Below, piece after piece: positions 31,068-34,194 of a stretch of DNA of 34,194 nucleotides. Source of the stretch: a virus; IMG/VR virus record IMGVR_UViG_3300020140_000033, positions 1-34,194 of that record; one strand, given 5' to 3'. The notes beneath the pieces are model-generated. The model had not been told where the DNA came from and made no database searches. It saw only the letters and a program-made list of their open reading frames with translations. Both the position numbers and the translations under genes were made by a program. How positions within the stretch are numbered: the first letter of the stretch is position 1; the number at the start of each line of letters is the position of its first letter.

Positions 31068-31610
31068 ATGAAGGTCGTTCGATCCCTGCTGGCAATAGCC
31101 GTGCTCTGCATGACGTTCAACGCACGGGCTAACTGGTTATTTAAATGGCACTATATCTATCCCCAGTTTCAAAAGTTCCAAGGCAGTTTTGAGGTAACCG
31201 ACGCAGAGATGCAACCGGGTGCCACGTTTGACAGCGATCTGTTTCTAAATTCGATCTCCATTACCAGTCCCGAAGGCATTACATATCGAGGTGATGACCC
31301 AAGCTGGTCCGACGCCTACGGTTCACTGGCCCCGACTCCGCAAATTTTTATGAATCTGCATGATTCGTCGCACAGCATCAGTTTGGATGTATTTGGAAGC
31401 GGTCCAACTTTTGAGGGGAACCTTTACGAGTTTTTTCCTGGTGGAACAACCGTCACTGAGCACGGCTGGTGGACCTATCAGCAGATTCCAGAACCGTCTA
31501 CGACAGCACTTTTTGTCGCTGGTGGAATGATTTTCCTGCTAAGCAAGAGTTCCACGGGACTACTCCAGAAACCGGGCCAGGACGAAGATCGCAAGCCCTG
31601 CCAGAAATAG
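31068..31610 (+). CDS. PEP-CTERM surface-sorted protein, 180 aa (cargo)
   Basis: The ATG at 31068 gives a signal peptide (KVVRSLLAIAVLCMTFNARAN); an in-frame GTG at 31059 is an alternative with a GAGGAG upstream. The body is beta-rich. The C-terminus has the sorting tripartite signal of exosortase (EpsH) substrates: a PEP motif (IPEPSTTA), a transmembrane stretch (LFVAGGMIFLL) and then a basic/polar tail, although the tail is longer than usual (it ends RKPCQK). Known PEP-CTERM proteins are placed on the cell surface or into extracellular polysaccharide by host exosortase. Its last 51 bases overlap a leftward gene. Confidence 0.75.
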   Translation: MKVVRSLLAIAVLCMTFNARANWLFKWHYIYPQFQKFQGSFEVTDAEMQPGATFDSDLFLNSISITSPEGITYRGDDPSWSDAYGSLAPTPQIFMNLHDSSHSISLDVFGSGPTFEGNLYEFFPGGTTVTEHGWWTYQQIPEPSTTALFVAGGMIFLLSKSSTGLLQKPGQDEDRKPCQK

Positions 31611-31775
31611 GGCGATTCCGAAGATACCCAAGCCCATCAAGGCCAGCGGGAGCGAAACGACGAGCAGCACAGCGCCGATGACCTTTGCGTTCCAGACGCG
31701 TTTACGGGAAGGGCTTATTTCCTCCTCTCCAAACTTAAGGCGCTCAGAAGCGGGCAGCTTGAATTTGGCTTTCAC
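31560..31775 (-). CDS. Small membrane protein, 71 aa
   Basis: A charged N-terminal half (MKAKFKLPASERLKFGEEEISPSRKR) and two closely spaced hydrophobic helices (VIGAVLLVVSLPLALMGL and IFGIALFLAGLAIFVLARFL) form a hairpin-type membrane protein. It is convergent with, and overlaps by 51 bases, the PEP-CTERM gene end. Its promoter would lie in 31776-31900, which it shares with the divergent recombinase. Function unknown. Confidence 0.5.
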   Translation of the reverse strand: MKAKFKLPASERLKFGEEEISPSRKRVWNAKVIGAVLLVVSLPLALMGLGIFGIALFLAGLAIFVLARFLE

Positions 31776-31804
31776 AGCGAAGATATAAGCAAATCAGCAG
31801 GTAT

Positions 31805-31915
31805 TTGTATACAAGAATCCCTCAAGAAAGTGTTGACATCTATCACTTTGCGGGCAATCTGTTCTATGTGCACAGAAACAGCAATGACGCTGTGATGTAT
31901 ACAACATAGAACAGA
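31805..31915. promoter_or_regulatory. Recombinase control region with palindromes
   Basis: The 142-base gap before the recombinase holds: TTGTATACAA (31805-31814, perfect palindrome); a TTGACA at 31833-31838; a perfect 12-bp inverted repeat TCTGTTCTATGT / ACATAGAACAGA (31858-31869 and 31904-31915); and GATGTATACAAC (31894-31905), related to the palindrome at the repressor. The inverted repeat is centred about 31 bases before the recombinase ATG. It may be a repressor operator, or the outer arms of a serine recombinase attachment site, which often lies directly before the integrase gene. Not decided by sequence alone. Confidence 0.5.
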
Positions 31916-31917
31916 CC

Positions 31918-33540
31918 ATGAAACCAGAAAAGACAGCTTATAGTTACATCCGATTCTCAACACCCGATCAAGCCCTTGGCGGTAGCGAGGACCGCCAACT
32001 GGAGGAAGCCAAAGCTTACTGTAAACAGCAGGGTTTGCGCCTCTCCGAAAAGACCTTTGCCGACAGAGGCATCTCCGCCTTCCACGGCAAGCATCGCAAG
32101 AAAGGGAACACTAAAAACCCGGATGGACTAAAAGCCCTGCTGGAACTGGTCAAGCCGGGTGAGGTTATTTTGATTGAAGATATTGACCGTTGGAGTCGCG
32201 AGAATGCTTTCGAGAGCGTCAATGAGATTCGTACCGTCGTTAAACGCGGTGTGGAAATTCATTTTACCAAGCAGCGAGTGGTAGTGAACACGGAGACGTT
32301 GGAAATGGACCATGTCGAATGGCTGCTCTTCTCTGGTGGAAAACGCGCCAACGGTGAGAGCAAGCGCAAGTGCGAGCTAATCCAGGCTGACTGGGACAAA
32401 AAACGCGCACTTGCCCGCAGCGGAAAGCCGGTCAGAATCAATCGGTTGCCTTGCTGGCTCAAGTGGGACGTGGAAGCCAGCAAGCCCGTTGTAATCGAAG
32501 CCAAAGCCCAGATTGTGCGCCACGTCTTCGAGTTGGCGCGGGCGGGCAATCGTACCCTGGAAATAGTCCGCAAGTTGCGACAGGAAAAGGTGCCGTCAGT
32601 GTCCAGCCAAAAGGGTGCGGAGTGGAACACGGTATTGGTCCGCAGGCTGCTCACCAACAAAGCGACATTGGGCTTTTACGTTCAGAGCGATCCGCCCGTC
32701 GCGAATGTCTGGCCAGCGATTGTAGACGAAGACCTTTACCATGGCGTGCAGGGCAGGCAGAACATCCACCCGCCCGATAAACGCCCGGGTGGAAAGAGAG
32801 AAAGCGAAACCAACTTGTTCACGGGCATTGCGCGTTGCGGCTGCTGCAACCGTTACAATCTTAACGCGCACATTGGCGGGAAGAGCGGCACACCCAAGTT
32901 GATTTGCCAAGCCGGTCATAGAGGTTCGACCGATTGCAGACATTTCAGCGTGCCGATTGCGCTGGTTGAGAATTCCTGTCTAAGCTTCCTGGCATCGGCC
33001 GATTTGATTCGTCCGCTGCTGGTTGCTGGCCAGCCAAAGCCGTCGAAGGTTTTGGAGTTGCAAGGTAGGTTGGCTGACGCTGAGAAACAGGTTACCAAGC
33101 TTACCAGCTTGATTATGGGCGATAGTGAACCATCACCCACGCTGTACGCGCGGTTGAAGTTGGAGGAAGCCAAAACAAAAACATTGCGATTACAGATTGA
33201 CGAAGAGCAGGCACGGGAGCGCGCCGAACGCCCAGCGAGCATCGCCTATGGCGAATTTGTCAGTAACCTGCCCGCGCTCAAAGCGAACGTTGCCCGACGT
33301 CCAGATTTGCGAAAGGCAATTGCACAGGTTGTAGAGAAGCTGGTCCTCGACCCACGCCCGGTAACCAAGCCGGACAAAAACAAACCACACCTGATCAAAT
33401 CGTGGGCGTACCAGTTATATCTGCGCGGCGCGAGTGGCGTGCCAATCAACTTCACTATTTGCAAAAACGGTGACTGGGCCAGCGATTTGATCGCCAAACT
33501 CGACTACGTCGAGACGCAAAAGGAAATGGCAGCCGCGTAG
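31918..33540 (+). CDS. Large serine recombinase (phage integrase), 540 aa
   Basis: N-terminal resolvase domain with the catalytic Ser in YSYIRFSTPDQ (Ser14) and conserved DRWSREN segment near residue 92. The recombinase domain follows, and then a zinc-ribbon-like region (C307 and C310, C330, C340) and a coiled-coil and C-terminal part. This is the standard plan of large serine integrases, which join short att sites without host factors. It has no clear ribosome-binding site. A hairpin terminator is at 33615-33646 and an excisionase-like gene follows. A close paralogue of its C-terminal half is at 1-666. Confidence 0.9.
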   Translation: MKPEKTAYSYIRFSTPDQALGGSEDRQLEEAKAYCKQQGLRLSEKTFADRGISAFHGKHRKKGNTKNPDGLKALLELVKPGEVILIEDIDRWSRENAFESVNEIRTVVKRGVEIHFTKQRVVVNTETLEMDHVEWLLFSGGKRANGESKRKCELIQADWDKKRALARSGKPVRINRLPCWLKWDVEASKPVVIEAKAQIVRHVFELARAGNRTLEIVRKLRQEKVPSVSSQKGAEWNTVLVRRLLTNKATLGFYVQSDPPVANVWPAIVDEDLYHGVQGRQNIHPPDKRPGGKRESETNLFTGIARCGCCNRYNLNAHIGGKSGTPKLICQAGHRGSTDCRHFSVPIALVENSCLSFLASADLIRPLLVAGQPKPSKVLELQGRLADAEKQVTKLTSLIMGDSEPSPTLYARLKLEEAKTKTLRLQIDEEQARERAERPASIAYGEFVSNLPALKANVARRPDLRKAIAQVVEKLVLDPRPVTKPDKNKPHLIKSWAYQLYLRGASGVPINFTICKNGDWASDLIAKLDYVETQKEMAAA

Positions 33541-33614
33541 GTAAAGGCAGCCGTGCAGGTCCGGCGATCCGGGCAACCTGTGCGGCGAGCCGACTTTTCC
33601 GGAAAGTCGCATTT

Positions 33615-33646
33615 AAGCCCGCTGTGATTAAATGCAGCGGGCTTTT
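33615..33646 (+). terminator. Rho-independent terminator after the recombinase
   Basis: AAGCCCGCTG and CAGCGGGCTT form a 10-bp stem around a 10-base loop, directly followed by TTT (33645-33647 region). It lies 75 bases after the recombinase stop and is the clearest terminator of the window. Confidence 0.75.
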
Positions 33647-33648
33647 TG

Positions 33649-33706
33649 ACTGTATACATCAGGGATCGAACATATCGCCCAACCGCGTCGAAACATATCG
33701 ATCAAC
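33649..33706. promoter_or_regulatory. Palindrome and direct repeats upstream of the excisionase-like gene
   Basis: Right after the terminator is ACTGTATACATCAG (33649-33662), another GTATAC-centred near-palindrome. It is followed by two direct repeats, TCGAACATATCGCCCAAC (33666-33683) and TCGAAACATATCGATCAAC (33688-33706), about 22 bases apart. Direct repeats at helical spacing next to an excisionase-type gene suggest binding sites for that protein or for the recombinase. The rest of the gap to 33764 shows nothing clear. Confidence 0.5.
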
Positions 33707-33763
33707 ATCCAACCACCTGTTTTTTCAAAATGCAGTTCTTACCTGTGTAGATATAGAAAGTTT

Positions 33764-34027
33764 ATGAGTACACAAACTATTGAAGTCGAAGACAGGCAGG
33801 CAGCCACGCTGCCAAAGCTAACGTACACCATGCTCGAAGTATCGAAGATGCTGGGCATCAGCTACGCAACCACGCAGAAGCTGGTGCAAGCCGGGCACCT
33901 GCACCCGATAGCGCCGTTTCGGATGCGTTTATTCACCCGGGCGGAAGTCGACAGGTTCCTCGCTCGCTCCAGCCGATGCGGCAGCCCTAACAGCCGATGC
34001 CGCCCGAACGTCGCACGCGACCGCTAA
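33764..34027 (+). CDS. Excisionase-like HTH protein, 87 aa
   Basis: The core LTYTMLEVSKMLGISYATTQKLVQAGHLHPIAPFRMRLFTRAEVDRFLAR is the helix-turn-helix of excisionase/MerR-like (HTH_17) proteins: N-terminal helices, a DNA-binding helix, a wing with the pattern FRMRLFTRAEV, and the final helix. The last 20 residues are Cys/Arg/Ser-rich and may be variable. Next to a large serine integrase such a protein could be a recombination directionality factor or the regulator of the next gene; either is inference. Confidence 0.65.
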   Translation: MSTQTIEVEDRQAATLPKLTYTMLEVSKMLGISYATTQKLVQAGHLHPIAPFRMRLFTRAEVDRFLARSSRCGSPNSRCRPNVARDR

Positions 34028-34047
34028 ACCCATTAACCAAAAACAAA

Positions 34048-34082
34048 ATCGCCGCCCGCCCAGCAACGGGCAAAGCGGCGAT
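34048..34082. promoter_or_regulatory. Hairpin covering the start of the next gene
   Basis: ATCGCCGC (34048-34055) pairs with GCGGCGAT (34075-34082), with inner GCCC/GGGC pairing. The right arm includes the first bases of the ATG at 34081. It could act as a terminator for the excisionase-like gene or mask the start codon of the next gene. Confidence 0.4.
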
Positions 34083-34194
34083 GAAACCAGATATGTCAAA
34101 AGAACCAGATTCGGAGAAAAATGCAAGCCCGCTCGTGTCGCTCGTTGTAGGCGCAAAGGGCGAGCCAGCCAAGGAATTGCAACTCGCGCCAGCA
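34081..34194 (+). CDS. Start of a hypothetical gene (3' end outside window)
   Basis: From the ATG at 34081 the frame MKPDMSKEPDSEKNASPLVSLVV is open to the window end. The composition (acidic, polar, helical) looks coding, and it follows the excisionase-like gene by 53 bases. A second in-frame ATG at 34093 is possible. Function cannot be judged from 38 residues. Confidence 0.45.
   Translation, partial: MKPDMSKEPDSEKNASPLVSLVVGAKGEPAKELQLAPA

Larger units (their letters stand above)
2481..33646. mobile_element. Temperate siphovirus-type prophage (boundaries approximate)
   Basis: The span holds a full set of tailed-phage modules: terminase, portal, protease-capsid fusion, adaptors, tape measure, tail fibre, replication initiator, XRE repressor and a large serine recombinase. 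Structural genes run leftward as one overlapping series, and cargo plus recombinase run rightward. The ends are not proven. The left limit is set where the leftward operon converges with a rightward gene group, and the right limit at the terminator after the recombinase. The element may extend left to about 667, directly after another recombinase copy, or right past the excisionase-like gene. No convincing pair of direct repeats (attL/attR) was found by eye. Confidence 0.8.

Noticed and set aside
31833-31870. TTGACA at 31833-31838 as the -35 box of the recombinase promoter
   Set aside because: No good -10 box lies 16-18 bases after it (the best candidate spacing is too long), so it is mentioned only as part of the control region.
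667-33682. Shared 9-mer ATCGCCCAA at 667-675 and 33674-33682 as attL/attR core
   Set aside because: It is short, and the bases around it do not match in a way expected for an att pair. Possible, but without an empty site it could be chance.

Overview
The window is dominated by a siphovirus-type (lambda/HK97-like) prophage integrated in a bacterial genome. The host is probably a member of the Verrucomicrobia or a relative in the PVC group. This is inferred from the secreted, Thr/Asn-rich, repeat-bearing proteins and from a PEP-CTERM (exosortase-sorted) protein among the cargo genes; no rRNA or other host marker gene is present to confirm it. No tRNA, rRNA, CRISPR array or classical insertion sequence was seen.

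Layout, left to right. (1) Positions 1-666 hold the C-terminal part of a large serine recombinase, followed by a rightward group of small genes (967-2518); three of these share an almost identical ten-residue N-terminus. (2) Positions 2481-23079 carry a leftward late operon. Read in its own direction it runs: small terminase subunit, GpA-type large terminase, small genes including a helix-turn-helix protein, portal, ClpP-like prohead protease fused to the major capsid protein, head-tail adaptors, tail proteins, tail assembly protein, tape measure, distal tail proteins, a 1002-residue tail fibre with a signal peptide, and a string of small membrane and soluble proteins where lysis genes normally lie. 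Almost all neighbours overlap by 4 bases or abut, which helped fix starts and revealed three coding regions under 60 codons or with GTG starts. (3) Positions 23569-26902 are a leftward early/replication operon: small DNA-binding-type proteins, a 522-residue winged-helix replication initiator with iteron-like repeats inside its own gene, and three tandem zinc-ribbon paralogues, the middle one frameshifted. (4) An XRE-family repressor (27152-27403) is divergent from a rightward cargo block (27507-31610): a coiled-coil membrane protein, a large secreted LRR/fibronectin-like protein and a PEP-CTERM protein. (5) A complete large serine recombinase (31918-33540), the likely integrase, is followed by a terminator, an excisionase-like HTH protein and the start of one further gene.

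The modules fit a temperate phage. The repressor and recombinase regions carry related GTATAC-centred palindromes that may be operators. The initiator with internal iterons would start replication as lambda O does. The cargo genes would be expressed from the prophage and change the host surface. The most interesting points are the iterons inside the initiator gene, the surface/PEP-CTERM cargo, the signal peptide on the tail fibre, the repeated gene-start sequence, the two zinc-ribbon families, and the two recombinase copies about 33 kb apart in the same orientation. Element ends (att sites) could not be fixed from the sequence alone.
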